Program-made: the position numbers and the translations under genes
Source of the DNA: Oryzomonas sagensis
GTDB taxonomy: Bacteria; Desulfobacterota; Desulfuromonadia; Geobacterales; Pseudopelobacteraceae
Direction: 5' to 3'
NCBI RefSeq assembly: GCF_008802355.1
Contig: NZ_VZRA01000002.1
Location: 127,709 to 191,708 of the forward strand
Length of the DNA: 64,000 bases
Shown: positions 18,165 to 26,275 of the stretch, piece after piece
Layout of the letters: every line of letters begins with the position of its first letter
How positions within the stretch are numbered: the stretch's first letter is position 1
The notes under the pieces: model-generated
Told to the model about the DNA's origin: nothing
Seen by the model: the letters and a program-made list of their open reading frames with translations, nothing else
The model's database searches: none

Positions 18165-18902
18165 ATGATGATCAGAAGAGCGTTCGACCCGGAGTTGGCA
18201 ACCAGGATCGTCAAGGACGTCCCGCTGTTTATCAGTTTCTCCGACGAGGAGATCGCCGAGTTGCTGGAAAAAACAGCCATTTACAGCTATCACAAGGATG
18301 AGATTATTATCAACGCCGACGAGCATATCGAGCAGATGTACATCATTCTGAAGGGGCGGGTCAGGGTCGTTGACCTGTCGAGCAGCGGGGAAGAACGGGT
18401 CATGGCGTTCCGTCACCGGGGCGATTATTTCGGCGATATGGGGCTTCTGGACGGCAAAACCGATTTTGCCACGGTGGTCGCCACGGAGCCGTGCAAGGTC
18501 CTGTTGATCGGGAAGAGCGCGTTCGACGAATTCTTCCTGAACAACAACAAGGCGCTGCGTCAGGTCATCACCGTGCTGTGCCAGCGTCTGCGGGAAAGCT
18601 GGCTCTTCCATAACGTCATCGGGATCAACGATGCCGAGTCGAAGATCAGGGCCACCCTGGCGCACTACAGCACGACGCTGGGGACCAGGAACAGCCACGG
18701 CATCATCATTAATTCCATCTTCTCCCAGCAAAGCATCGCCGACCGGGTTCAGATCACCCGGGAAACGGTCACCAGGGTGCTGCGGAAGATGAAGGAGCAG
18801 CACGAGATCGAGATGGTCGGGCGGCACTTCAAGCTGATGCCCACCTTTTTCGACAAATACCGCCAGTCCCAATTGTACAAGAACCTCTCCTCGGACTTTT
18901 AG
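18165..18902 (+). CDS. CRP/FNR-family transcriptional regulator
   Basis: A 245-residue regulator. Residues about 20-140 form the cyclic-nucleotide-binding beta roll (IIINADEHIEQMYIILKGRVRVV, FRHRGDYFGDMGLLDGK, TDFATVVA). Residues about 165-230 carry the Crp winged helix (FSQQSIADRVQITRETVTRVLRKMKEQ). The N-terminal cysteines that hold the iron-sulfur cluster in FNR are missing, so it is CRP-like and its effector is unknown. ATG 18165 follows AAGGAGCGA. It sits alone, ended by a terminator. Confidence 0.92.
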   Translation: MMIRRAFDPELATRIVKDVPLFISFSDEEIAELLEKTAIYSYHKDEIIINADEHIEQMYIILKGRVRVVDLSSSGEERVMAFRHRGDYFGDMGLLDGKTDFATVVATEPCKVLLIGKSAFDEFFLNNNKALRQVITVLCQRLRESWLFHNVIGINDAESKIRATLAHYSTTLGTRNSHGIIINSIFSQQSIADRVQITRETVTRVLRKMKEQHEIEMVGRHFKLMPTFFDKYRQSQLYKNLSSDF

Positions 18903-18914
18903 GTCAGATGCAGG

Positions 18915-18950
18915 AAGGGGCCGGATCGTTGGACCCGGCCCCTTCGCTTT
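18915..18950 (+). terminator. Intrinsic terminator after the CRP-family gene
   Basis: AAGGGGCCGG (18915-18924) and CCGGCCCCTT (18935-18944) form a perfect 10-bp stem followed by CGCTTTTC. Confidence 0.8.
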
Positions 18951-19089
18951 TCCTGTTCCCCACCTTTTCTGTCTGCCAGCGATTGTTCAGAATTGTAAAT
19001 GCCTCGGTCGGTCGGCATTCTTTTCAGGCTTCCTCAACGAGGGCCAGCCGGTTGATGGCGATGGCAGGACGGGGTGTTCACTCTGCTGC

Positions 19090-20013
19090 CTAAACGGTTG
19101 CCGATGAAATCTGGGAGGTGTTTTCCGCATCATGGGCATAGCTGTTCGAACTGAGCTGCAGGTAGTCCTTCAGCGCCGAGCTGAGCAGCGCCTGCAGGCT
19201 GGCGGCGGAACTGTCGCTGCCGGTGTCCGTCGTGGCTGACGCTGTTGCGGCGGACGACGAGGAAGCTTTGTCCAGGGCATCCAACAGCGCCTGGAGCGTT
19301 TGGGCGACGGTATCCTGGGTATCGCCGCTGGCCTGGGTTGAGGATGGGGTGGGTGCGACACCCTCGGGCGGTTGCGGCGGCGGGGACGACAGTTTGTCCT
19401 CGATCCGGGAGAAGACTGTCTGGGCATCGGTCAGGTTGCCGGATTGCAGGGCGCTGCCCAGGCTCCGGAGATCCTGGCTGAACGGATCGTTGCCCTGGCC
19501 GCCGTCCTGCGCTGAGACATCCTCCTGGAGCGTTGCGAAGGCCGTCTGGGCGTCGGATAGGTTGCCCGACGTCAAGGCCGCGCTCAGGGCCTGGAAGTCC
19601 TGTGCCAGGGGATTGGTGTCCGAAGAACTCGTGGAGTCGGTGGAGTCGGCGGCAGCCGTCGAGTCGGTGGAGAGCAGCGAGGCAAGGTCCATCTGCTGCT
19701 TGGCAAACTCACCTTGTCCCTTCATGTGCTGCTGGATCTTGTCGAGGGCATTCCGGGCATCGGTCAGGTTGCCCGATTGGAGGGCGCTGCCTAAACTCTG
19801 GATGTCCTGGGCCATGGGGTTGTTGCTATCGTTGCCAACGCTGTCCGTGCCGCTCGTGCCCGATTGCGCTGCCTTATCCGAGGCAAGCGCGGCGTATGCC
19901 TGTTGGGCGTCGGTCATGTCGCCCGACTGGAGGGCGGTGCTGATGTCCTGAAAATCCTGGGCAATCTTGGCAAAAAAACTGGAACTGCTGGAAGAGATAC
20001 CTGAAATTGACAT
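19090..20013 (-). CDS. Unknown protein with four ALxSGxLTDAQ repeats
   Basis: A 307-residue protein of low complexity. Four copies of a unit of about 28 residues follow the pattern x-A-Q-D-F-Q-x-L-x-x-A-L-x-S-G-N-L-T-D-A-Q-x-A-F; their cores are ALQSGDMTDAQ (about residue 28), ALQSGNLTDAR (77), ALTSGNLSDAQ (146) and ALQSGNLTDAQ (189). Each looks like a helical hairpin, resembling a short TPR-like repeat. Linkers are rich in Ser, Thr, Asp and Gly, and the C-terminal third is Ala/Ser-rich with two ASLQALLSSAL-like helices. There is no signal peptide and no cysteine. The ATG follows AAGGAGGTCTACAC. I recognise the repeat as recurrent in Geobacter but know no function. Confidence 0.8.
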   Translation of the reverse strand: MSISGISSSSSSFFAKIAQDFQDISTALQSGDMTDAQQAYAALASDKAAQSGTSGTDSVGNDSNNPMAQDIQSLGSALQSGNLTDARNALDKIQQHMKGQGEFAKQQMDLASLLSTDSTAAADSTDSTSSSDTNPLAQDFQALSAALTSGNLSDAQTAFATLQEDVSAQDGGQGNDPFSQDLRSLGSALQSGNLTDAQTVFSRIEDKLSSPPPQPPEGVAPTPSSTQASGDTQDTVAQTLQALLDALDKASSSSAATASATTDTGSDSSAASLQALLSSALKDYLQLSSNSYAHDAENTSQISSATV

Positions 20014-20245
20014 GTGTAGACCTCCTTGTGGTAGAATGAACCGGGTTGGAAGCGCCGGTCTGGATCAACGGGGACTCGTGACGCGATGTGCTTGCGCTAT
20101 CCGTCCATAGGGGCTCCTTTCACGGTTGGAACGCCTGACCCACGCCCTTCCCGGAGGCGGGTGCCGGCGTCTTTTCGCATGGTACGTATCGTGTGTACGC
20201 GCGAAATGAGGATGAATTGTGAAGGAAAAGAGAAAGTTTTTGTGC

Positions 20246-20269
20246 AATTTGCCGCTATGGTGGCAAATT
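20246..20269. promoter_or_regulatory. Palindromic operator-like site
   Basis: AATTTGCC-GCTATGGT-GGCAAATT is a perfect inverted repeat with 8-bp arms and an 8-bp spacer in the 390-bp gap between the divergent repeat protein and DUF2844 gene. It could be a regulator-binding site. The rest of the gap (20014-20400) shows no convincing gene. Confidence 0.45.
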
Positions 20270-20400
20270 TTCCTCGATTGCTGCATATTTCATCCATAGT
20301 CCTTCGCTATCCTCATGGCCGGCATCGTGAATTTTCGCCGCAACCGGCACAAACATCCCCGGCCATACGTTGTGATGACAGGGGAGAAAAGGTGGTTCCC

Positions 20401-20871
20401 ATGAAACACAGTACCCGGGGCCGATGGGCCTGTTTTGGCGTGGCCGTAAGTATGCTCGTTCTTCCCCGTTTGGGGGAGGCCGCGCTCGGCGGGACCGCCG
20501 CTTCGGTCGCGGCGGACCGCGCGGCCCTTGCGGCCGTGCATCGGGCCACTACGACCCGCGGCGCCTACACGGTCCAGGAGTTCCGGTCCGATTCGAGCAC
20601 CGTACGGGAATACGTCTCCGCGTCCGGTGTGGTGTTCGCCGTTGTCTGGAATGGCCGGGCGCATCCCGACCTCACCACCCTCCTCGGTTCCTATTCCGGC
20701 GAATATCGGGCCGCCCTGCGGCAAACCGCGCGCACGCGCGGGCTCCGGCGCCAGCAGGTGCAGTCGGATGGGGTCGTGGTGGAGAAGTGGGGACACATGC
20801 GGAATCTGCAGGGCAGGGCCTATGCCCCGGCATTGATCCCAACGGGGGTAACCATCGATGAAATCAAGTAA
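20401..20871 (+). CDS. Exported DUF2844-family protein
   Basis: A 156-residue protein with a signal peptide ending near LGEAALGG and a compact domain marked by SVAADRAALAAVHR, YTVQEFRSDSSTVREYVSASGVVFAVVW and PDLTTLLGSYSGEYRAAL. This is the DUF2844 pattern, of unknown function. The ATG at 20401 gives a clean signal peptide; GTG 20392 is an alternative. It overlaps the DUF3443 gene by 14 bp, and the two families commonly occur as a pair, so they probably act together in the periplasm or at the outer membrane. Confidence 0.85.
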   Translation: MKHSTRGRWACFGVAVSMLVLPRLGEAALGGTAASVAADRAALAAVHRATTTRGAYTVQEFRSDSSTVREYVSASGVVFAVVWNGRAHPDLTTLLGSYSGEYRAALRQTARTRGLRRQQVQSDGVVVEKWGHMRNLQGRAYAPALIPTGVTIDEIK

Positions 20872-22114
20872 CGTAGGCATGACGCTCCTTGTCATGGCCC
20901 TTGTCGCCGGCTGCGGTTCGGGCGGCAGCTCCGGCACCGGCAGTACCACGACCGGCACCACCAGCGGCACCACCGGCACCTCGACCGGCACCACGGGTAC
21001 GACAACCGGCACTACCGCGAGCAATGTGCTCGCCGTCACCGTCAACGGTTCCCTCTGCTCCGGCAGCACCTCCGGCTCTTATGTCAACAAGCCGTGCGTC
21101 AGCGTGACGATCTGCACCCCCGGCACCTCCACCTGTCAGACCGTCAGCGACATCCTGCTGGATACCGGGAGTTACGGGTTGCGTATCTTCAGCACCGCCC
21201 TGACCGGGGTATCCCTTACCCAGGTAGCCAGCGCCGGCGGCGGGTCGTTGGCCGAATGCGTCCAGTTCGGGGACGGGTCTGCGTTGTGGGGGCCGGTCAT
21301 GACGGCGGATGTGGTCCTGGGGGGAGAATCCAGCGTGCAGATGCCGATCCAGGTGATCAACGCCGGCTTCGGTTCCCCTCCCCAGACTTGCAGGAGTGCC
21401 GATGCCAGCCCCACGGCGGCGGGATTCAACGGGATACTGGGGGTGGGGTTATTTGCGCGGGATTGCGGTGCGGGTTGCGTCGACGCGGCCGATAACGGGA
21501 TGTACTACTCCTGCAGCGGATCGAGTTGCACCGCCACGGCGGCGGAACTCGCCAAACAGGTGCCCAACCCGGTGGCGCTGCTCCCGCTGGACAATAACGG
21601 CGTAATCGTGCAACTCCCCACGGTCGCCACGAACGGGGCCGCCTCAGCCGCAGGCTCGCTCACCCTGGGGATCGGCACCCGCTCCAACAACATCCCCTCG
21701 TCGGTAACCACATACCCTGCCGATGCGTCGACCGCCGAGTTCCTCACGACCTATAACGGCACGACCTACGCCAGCTTTCTGGACACCGGTTCCAACGGCC
21801 TGTACTTCCCTGCCACAAGCCTTGTGTCGGCCTGCACCGTCTCCGGTTATTCCGCCTGGTTCTGCCCCGCGACGACCAAGAGCCTGAGCGCCGTCAACGC
21901 CGGGTATAACGGTTCGCCCTTCGGCACCATCGACTTCACGATCGGTAGCGCCGTCACCATGTTCAACTCGTCCTACATGGTGTTCCCCGCCCTTGGGGGC
22001 GCCATGAGCGGCGGCTTCGACTGGGGCCTCCCCTTCTTTCTGGGGAGAAACGTCTATGTGGGGATCGACGGAACGGGCTCCCCCCTGGGAACCGGCCCGT
22101 ACTGGGCGTACTGA
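20858..22114 (+). CDS. DUF3443 lipoprotein with two aspartyl-protease-like DTG motifs
   Basis: A 418-residue protein with a lipobox (MALVAGCGSGG), then a Thr/Gly/Ser-rich linker of about 35 residues built of GTTTGTTSG-like units. Two halves follow, each with an Asp-Thr-Gly-Ser motif: LLDTGSYGLRIF (about residue 105) and SFLDTGSNGLYFP (about 305), with GILGVGLF between. Paired DTG motifs in a bilobal layout are the hallmark of pepsin-like aspartic proteases. Several Cys pairs (CVSVTICTPGTSTC, CGAGC) suggest disulfides. The family is DUF3443; proteolytic activity is inferred from the motifs. It is translationally coupled to DUF2844 (ATGAAATCAAGTAA overlap). Confidence 0.85.
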   Translation: MKSSNVGMTLLVMALVAGCGSGGSSGTGSTTTGTTSGTTGTSTGTTGTTTGTTASNVLAVTVNGSLCSGSTSGSYVNKPCVSVTICTPGTSTCQTVSDILLDTGSYGLRIFSTALTGVSLTQVASAGGGSLAECVQFGDGSALWGPVMTADVVLGGESSVQMPIQVINAGFGSPPQTCRSADASPTAAGFNGILGVGLFARDCGAGCVDAADNGMYYSCSGSSCTATAAELAKQVPNPVALLPLDNNGVIVQLPTVATNGAASAAGSLTLGIGTRSNNIPSSVTTYPADASTAEFLTTYNGTTYASFLDTGSNGLYFPATSLVSACTVSGYSAWFCPATTKSLSAVNAGYNGSPFGTIDFTIGSAVTMFNSSYMVFPALGGAMSGGFDWGLPFFLGRNVYVGIDGTGSPLGTGPYWAY

Positions 22115-22207
22115 TGGTCTTGGGTGCTCCTCCGACAACCGTAATAACGGCAGCCAGGCCACGGAGCCACGGAAACCCCCGGAGGAAGCAGGGGGATAAC
22201 CTATCCG

Positions 22208-22885
22208 TTACAGCACCTCGAATTTGTACCCCACGCCGTACACCGAATGGATCAGCTCCGCCTCGGGATCGACGCTGGCGATCTTTTTCCGCAGCTTCTT
22301 GATATGGCTGTCGATGGTGCGGTCGCTCACGGTGCGCTGGTCGAGGTAGATCTGGTCCATGAGTTGCTGCCGGCTGTAGATGCGCCCCGGGCTGGCGACG
22401 AGGAACTGCAGGAGTTTGAATTCAACCGCCGTGAGATCCAGGTCATTGCCGGTGAGGGTGGCCCGGTAACGCGGCTCGTCCAGGACGAGCCCATGCGCCT
22501 GGGTCGTCTGTTCGCTCCCGGCCCGGCGCAGGACCGACTTGACCCGCGCCACCACCTCCCGGGGACTGAACGGCTTGCAGATGTAGTCGTCGGCGCCCAA
22601 TTCGAGCCCGAGCAGGCGGTCGATCTCCTCGATGCGGGCGGTGACCATGATGATCGGCACGCTGGAGAAGGTGCGGATGTCCTTGCAGATCTCGATACCG
22701 TCGCGGCCCGGCAGCATCAGGTCGAGGAGAATGAGGGCGGGCGTATGTTCCCGCACCCAGGCGACAACCTCCAGGCCATTGTCCAGGCGGTGGGCGTCGT
22801 AGCCGTTCTGGTGCAGGTAATCGTGCAGCAGCGCCGCCAGTTTCTCTTCGTCTTCTACAATCAGTATCTTGCCATTCATCAGCAT
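22208..22885 (-). CDS. baeR: OmpR-family response regulator, BaeR-like
   Basis: A 225-residue regulator. The receiver domain has ILIVEDEEKLAALLHDYL, the phospho-acceptor in LILLDLMLPGRDG, MVTARIEEIDRLLGLELGADDYICKPFSPREVVARVKSVLRR, nearly word for word as in E. coli BaeR. The DNA-binding winged helix ends in TIDSHIKKLRKKI and VYGVGYKFEVL. Its start overlaps the baeS stop, so the kinase and regulator are co-translated. E. coli BaeR activates spy and efflux genes under envelope stress, and here a spy-like gene and an efflux operon lie just beyond the divergent promoter. Confidence 0.92.
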   Translation of the reverse strand: MLMNGKILIVEDEEKLAALLHDYLHQNGYDAHRLDNGLEVVAWVREHTPALILLDLMLPGRDGIEICKDIRTFSSVPIIMVTARIEEIDRLLGLELGADDYICKPFSPREVVARVKSVLRRAGSEQTTQAHGLVLDEPRYRATLTGNDLDLTAVEFKLLQFLVASPGRIYSRQQLMDQIYLDQRTVSDRTIDSHIKKLRKKIASVDPEAELIHSVYGVGYKFEVL

Positions 22886-24333
22886 CTCCCCGTCAACGGT
22901 AGTTCTATTCTGATCCAGATTCCCCCAAGCGATGAGGGGTGGGCGGTAATGGTCCCTGCGTGGGCCTCGACGATATTGCGGCAGATGGCCAGGCCGAGTC
23001 CGGCGCCCCCGGCGGCCCGGTTGCGGGAGGCCTCCACCCGGTAGAGCCGTTCGAACAGCCGTTCAAGGTCGCCGGGCGGTACGCCGGGGGCCGAATCCTC
23101 GATGTCGATGGCGGCCAATTTTGACTGGTACGTCAGGCGGACGGCGATCGTGCCGCCCGGATCGGTATATTTCAGGGCATTGTCGAAGATATTGACGAAA
23201 AGCTGGCGCATGCGCTCGGGATCGCCGAACACCACGTCCGTTCCCTCCCCAAGGATCGTGGCGGCCACGGTAATCTCCCGGGCGGCGAACTGGGGGCGGT
23301 AGGTGGCGAGCACCCCCGTCAGCAGGGCGTCCAGCTCCAGCTCCACTTTGCGGTAGGTCAAGGCGCCCACATCGGAGAGGGAGAGTTGGTAGAGGTCGTT
23401 CACCAGGTGTTCCAGGCGCAGCACCTCCCCGTGGAGGGAGTCGATGGCGTCCGGGTTTGTCGGGCGGATCCCGTCCTGGATCGCCTCGATTTCGCCCCGC
23501 AGGATGGCCAGGGGGGTGCGCAGTTCGTGGGAGATATCGGCGACCCACTGGCGCCGTGTCTGATCGTTTTTTTCCAGGGTCAGGGCCAGGGAATTGAACC
23601 CCCGGGCAAGCTGACCCAGTTCGTCCGTCGATGTTATGGGTACCCGGGTGGTGTACTCTCCGGACGCAAGCCGCTCGGTGGCCGCGGCCAGGGCCTTGAT
23701 CGGCCGGACCAGGCGGTTGGCCAGGGGAAGGGCGAACCCTGCGGCCAGGAGCACGATGGTTCCGGCGATCAGGCTCAGAGCGGATTGGACATCCTTGAGA
23801 AAGCGGCGCTGGAAGTCGTCCGTGAGCCGTTTGTGGGGCAGGAGTCCCAGGTAGCCCACGGTCCTGTTGCGGTATTGGAGCGGCTTGAGAGTGGTGTCCG
23901 CCGGGATCTCCGCCGGAGCGAATACCGGCTGTTTGTTCCCGTCCAGCAGGAGGAACATCCTGCCGATCTCCCGGGGCGGGTGGCCCATGGGTGGGGGGAG
24001 GAGGGGCCGCGGCTCCCGGTCATGCTCCCCGGGCCGGGGGCCTCCCTGGGGCTGCTCCTCGGGGGGCCTGGGGTGACCTTGGGGGAATGTTTCCGCAATG
24101 AGCCGGAGCCACTGCTCCGGTTCGTTCTTCAGGTAATCCCAGCCACCCTGGGCGGCATAGCCCGACTCCAGCCGCACCGCCAGCCGCGCGAACTGGGTCT
24201 GCTCAACGTTGTGCAGGTAGCGCCGAAACCCATGTTCCACGCTCCACTGCATGATGAAGAACGTGCTGAGTACGGTCAGGATGGCGGCCGCCAGGATCAC
24301 CAGGAACAGGCGGTAGGTGATGCGGATCTTCAT
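22879..24333 (-). CDS. baeS: Envelope-stress sensor histidine kinase, BaeS-like
   Basis: A 484-residue membrane kinase. Two membrane helices (about residues 9-30 and 180-200) flank a periplasmic sensor that holds a Pro/Arg/His/Gly-rich loop (about residues 85-120). HAMP, HisKA (WVADISHELRTPLAILRGEIEAIQDGIRP) and HATPase (VFGDPERMRQLFVNIFDNALKYTDPGG, GAGLGLAICRNIVEAHAGTI) follow and strongly resemble E. coli BaeS. The start at 24333 (MKIRITYRLF) is preferred over an ATG 21 nt upstream because it gives a normal N-terminus with GGGG upstream. It precedes baeR, overlapping by 7 bp. Confidence 0.9.
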   Translation of the reverse strand: MKIRITYRLFLVILAAAILTVLSTFFIMQWSVEHGFRRYLHNVEQTQFARLAVRLESGYAAQGGWDYLKNEPEQWLRLIAETFPQGHPRPPEEQPQGGPRPGEHDREPRPLLPPPMGHPPREIGRMFLLLDGNKQPVFAPAEIPADTTLKPLQYRNRTVGYLGLLPHKRLTDDFQRRFLKDVQSALSLIAGTIVLLAAGFALPLANRLVRPIKALAAATERLASGEYTTRVPITSTDELGQLARGFNSLALTLEKNDQTRRQWVADISHELRTPLAILRGEIEAIQDGIRPTNPDAIDSLHGEVLRLEHLVNDLYQLSLSDVGALTYRKVELELDALLTGVLATYRPQFAAREITVAATILGEGTDVVFGDPERMRQLFVNIFDNALKYTDPGGTIAVRLTYQSKLAAIDIEDSAPGVPPGDLERLFERLYRVEASRNRAAGGAGLGLAICRNIVEAHAGTITAHPSSLGGIWIRIELPLTGRC

Positions 24334-24586
24334 CGACCAAAATCCCCTTGTCATCGTTACGGCGGTCCCGCGGACCGACCATAAACAGAATAGGCGATTA
24401 TTATCACAAACCGTGGGCGAGGACCATCTTCAGAATTGTCTGTCCGCTTTTTTCATAATTGTTACATATTTCAACCATATTGGCTTGCTAGCCTTTTCCC
24501 ATGGTAACGAGTGCTTTTTAACGGCGGATCGACGGTTGCGCCGATGGCGTTGGCGGAACAGTACAAGTCGCGGAAAGGAGTGAAGT

Positions 24587-24856
24587 ATGGGAATACGCGG
24601 TATGAAACGGCTAGGCGCCCTGCTCGTGGCGGGCGTCATGGTTTCGGCCCCGGCATGGGCCAGTGTGGGGCCTACCCCGGGCGAGCGCCGGGAGCCCCCC
24701 CAGGCGGCATTCGATGCCTGCAAGGACAAAAGCGAAGGGGCCGCTGTGGAGATCGTCACCCCCAACGGTGGCACGATCAAGGCGACCTGCAGAAAGTTTG
24801 CGGATCAGTTGGTGGCGGTCCCGGAAGACGCACCGCCTCCTCAGCCTCGGAACTGA
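24587..24856 (+). CDS. Small exported protein with a Cys pair
   Basis: An 89-residue precursor: signal peptide ending APAWA-S, then a mature part of about 63 residues with DACKDKSEGAAVEIVTPNGG and TIKATCRKFADQLVAVP. The two cysteines could form a disulfide. AAAGGAGTGAAGT precedes the ATG. I know no named family. It is the first gene after the divergent baeS promoter and is followed 54 bp later by the Spy-like gene, so it is probably part of the envelope-stress regulon. Confidence 0.8.
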   Translation: MGIRGMKRLGALLVAGVMVSAPAWASVGPTPGERREPPQAAFDACKDKSEGAAVEIVTPNGGTIKATCRKFADQLVAVPEDAPPPQPRN

Positions 24857-24909
24857 ACGGCAATGACGACAACCAACGAATGGCAGGAACAGGCGAGGGG
24901 AGAATCCTT

Positions 24910-25515
24910 ATGAAACGGCAGATCATGGTGTGCGTCCTGCTGGCGGCAACGGCACTAGGCACCAATGGCGGCTGGGCCAGGGCGACGGGCGAAAGCGGAC
25001 ACGGGGGGATGGATGAGCGGGGCATGGGGGGGCCGGGGATGATGCCGCCTCCGTCCGAGGAGATGGTCGCCCACATGGCGCAGCGGCTCAAGCTGACCAG
25101 CGACCAGCAGAAGAAGGTCAAGGCGCTGTTTGCGGCAGAACGGGAAAAAACGGCGCCGCTGATGCAGAAAATGGCGGAATATCACAAGCAGCTGCGCGAT
25201 GCCTCCCGTGCCGCAACGTTCGATGAAGCGGCCATCCGTGCCATTGCAACAAAGAAGGCCCAGGCCGAGGTCGAGCTGCTCGTTTCGTTCGAGCGGACGC
25301 GCAGCCAGGTCAATGCCCTGTTGACCCCGGAACAGCGGGCCCTTGCCGACAAATGCCCACCACCGCCTCCCCACCGCGGCCATGGGCCTGAGGGGAGGTG
25401 CGGCTGTGGACACGGGCCGGAGCACATGCCGCCGCCACCCTGCGATGACGGCCCCGGCAAGGACGGTGACCGGATGCCGGGACCCGGTCCCGGCCCTGGC
25501 GAGGGACAGAGATAG
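24910..25515 (+). CDS. Spy/CpxP-like periplasmic chaperone
   Basis: A 201-residue exported protein. After a signal peptide it has a Gly/Met-rich stretch, a helical core with LKLTSDQQKKVKALFAAEREKTAPLM and LLTPEQRALADK (paired LTxxQ motifs of Spy/CpxP), then a long Pro/Gly/His/Cys-rich tail (HRGHGPEGRCGCGHGPEHMPPPPC). The tail is much longer than in E. coli Spy and looks capable of binding metal. The core should act as an ATP-independent holdase in the periplasm. In E. coli, spy is a BaeR target, and here it sits next to baeSR. ATG 24910 follows GGGGAGAATCC. Confidence 0.85.
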   Translation: MKRQIMVCVLLAATALGTNGGWARATGESGHGGMDERGMGGPGMMPPPSEEMVAHMAQRLKLTSDQQKKVKALFAAEREKTAPLMQKMAEYHKQLRDASRAATFDEAAIRAIATKKAQAEVELLVSFERTRSQVNALLTPEQRALADKCPPPPPHRGHGPEGRCGCGHGPEHMPPPPCDDGPGKDGDRMPGPGPGPGEGQR

Positions 25516-25587
25516 GTGACGTGGGGATGGCCGCCACGAGGAGGCTGTCCCCATAATCCTCTACGAACAGAAGTGCGGGAGGCTGCG

Positions 25588-25962
25588 ATGGTATTACCTT
25601 ATCTTCGAGAACAGGTGCGGGAAACATGCCCGGTCAAGCTTGACATCCTGGGCATGGCCGTCACGGAAATAGACCATGTCTCCGCCCTGCGCAGCGGGAT
25701 GGAATTGGTGGCCGGGATCATCGTCATGGCGGTCAGGTGGGGCGGCGCAGCCGACCTGGCCGGGGTGGCGACCGGCGACATCATCTCCGAGGTAGACGGA
25801 AAACCTACCAGAACCATCAAAGACCTGAAGGATACCCTGGCCGCCCACGAGGCCCAGACACCGATCAGGTTGCTGTTCCGGCGCGTCGGCGCGTGGCGAT
25901 ATCTCGCCCTGCCGTACGAAGAAGAGAGCCTTGGAAGAGAGGGAGGCTCCTGTTGCTGCTGA
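25588..25962 (+). CDS. Small PDZ-domain protein with a tri-cysteine C-terminus
   Basis: A 124-residue protein made almost entirely of a PDZ domain: VMAVRWGGAADLAGVATGDIISEVDGKPTRTIKDLKDTL is the ligand-groove and hairpin region. No signal peptide or membrane span is visible. The last residues are GGSCCC, an unusual run of three cysteines at the very C-terminus that could bind metal, be lipidated or form disulfides. GGGAGG lies just before ATG 25588. It follows the Spy-like gene on the same strand and precedes the efflux operon. Role unknown. Confidence 0.75.
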   Translation: MVLPYLREQVRETCPVKLDILGMAVTEIDHVSALRSGMELVAGIIVMAVRWGGAADLAGVATGDIISEVDGKPTRTIKDLKDTLAAHEAQTPIRLLFRRVGAWRYLALPYEEESLGREGGSCCC

Positions 25963-26275
25963 ACCCGCTATACATCGAGGCGCTCGCTTCGTTGACTTGC
26001 CTCCTCAACGGATCGGGTGCCGTGCTTTCTCACCCGTTTATGCACCCCCGACGATTTCCACATCTTTTCACGGCAAGTGCAATAATCTCTTGACTCTTTT
26101 ACCTGATAATTTAAAACAAACGTCGAGGTGCGGCTCCATGCCCTCGGCGAGGCCATGAATGGGGGAGGCCTCCCACCCCTTGGACGACCTCGAGGCGTTT
26201 GCGGATCATGTGGTGAAATTTTCCCTGGCCCGGATGGCAGCCACTCGCGGCCAGGCATAGAAATGGATCGATTCA
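25963..26275. other. Intergenic region upstream of macA-like gene
   Basis: About 310 bp. A TTGACT (26090-26095) followed 16 nt later by TAAAAC (26112-26117) is a possible promoter. From 26158 to 26259 one plus-strand frame encodes 33 residues ending ...RMAATRGQA with codon use like real genes, but no clear ribosome-binding site; it may be a gene remnant or a leader peptide. Nothing else recognised. Confidence 0.3.
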
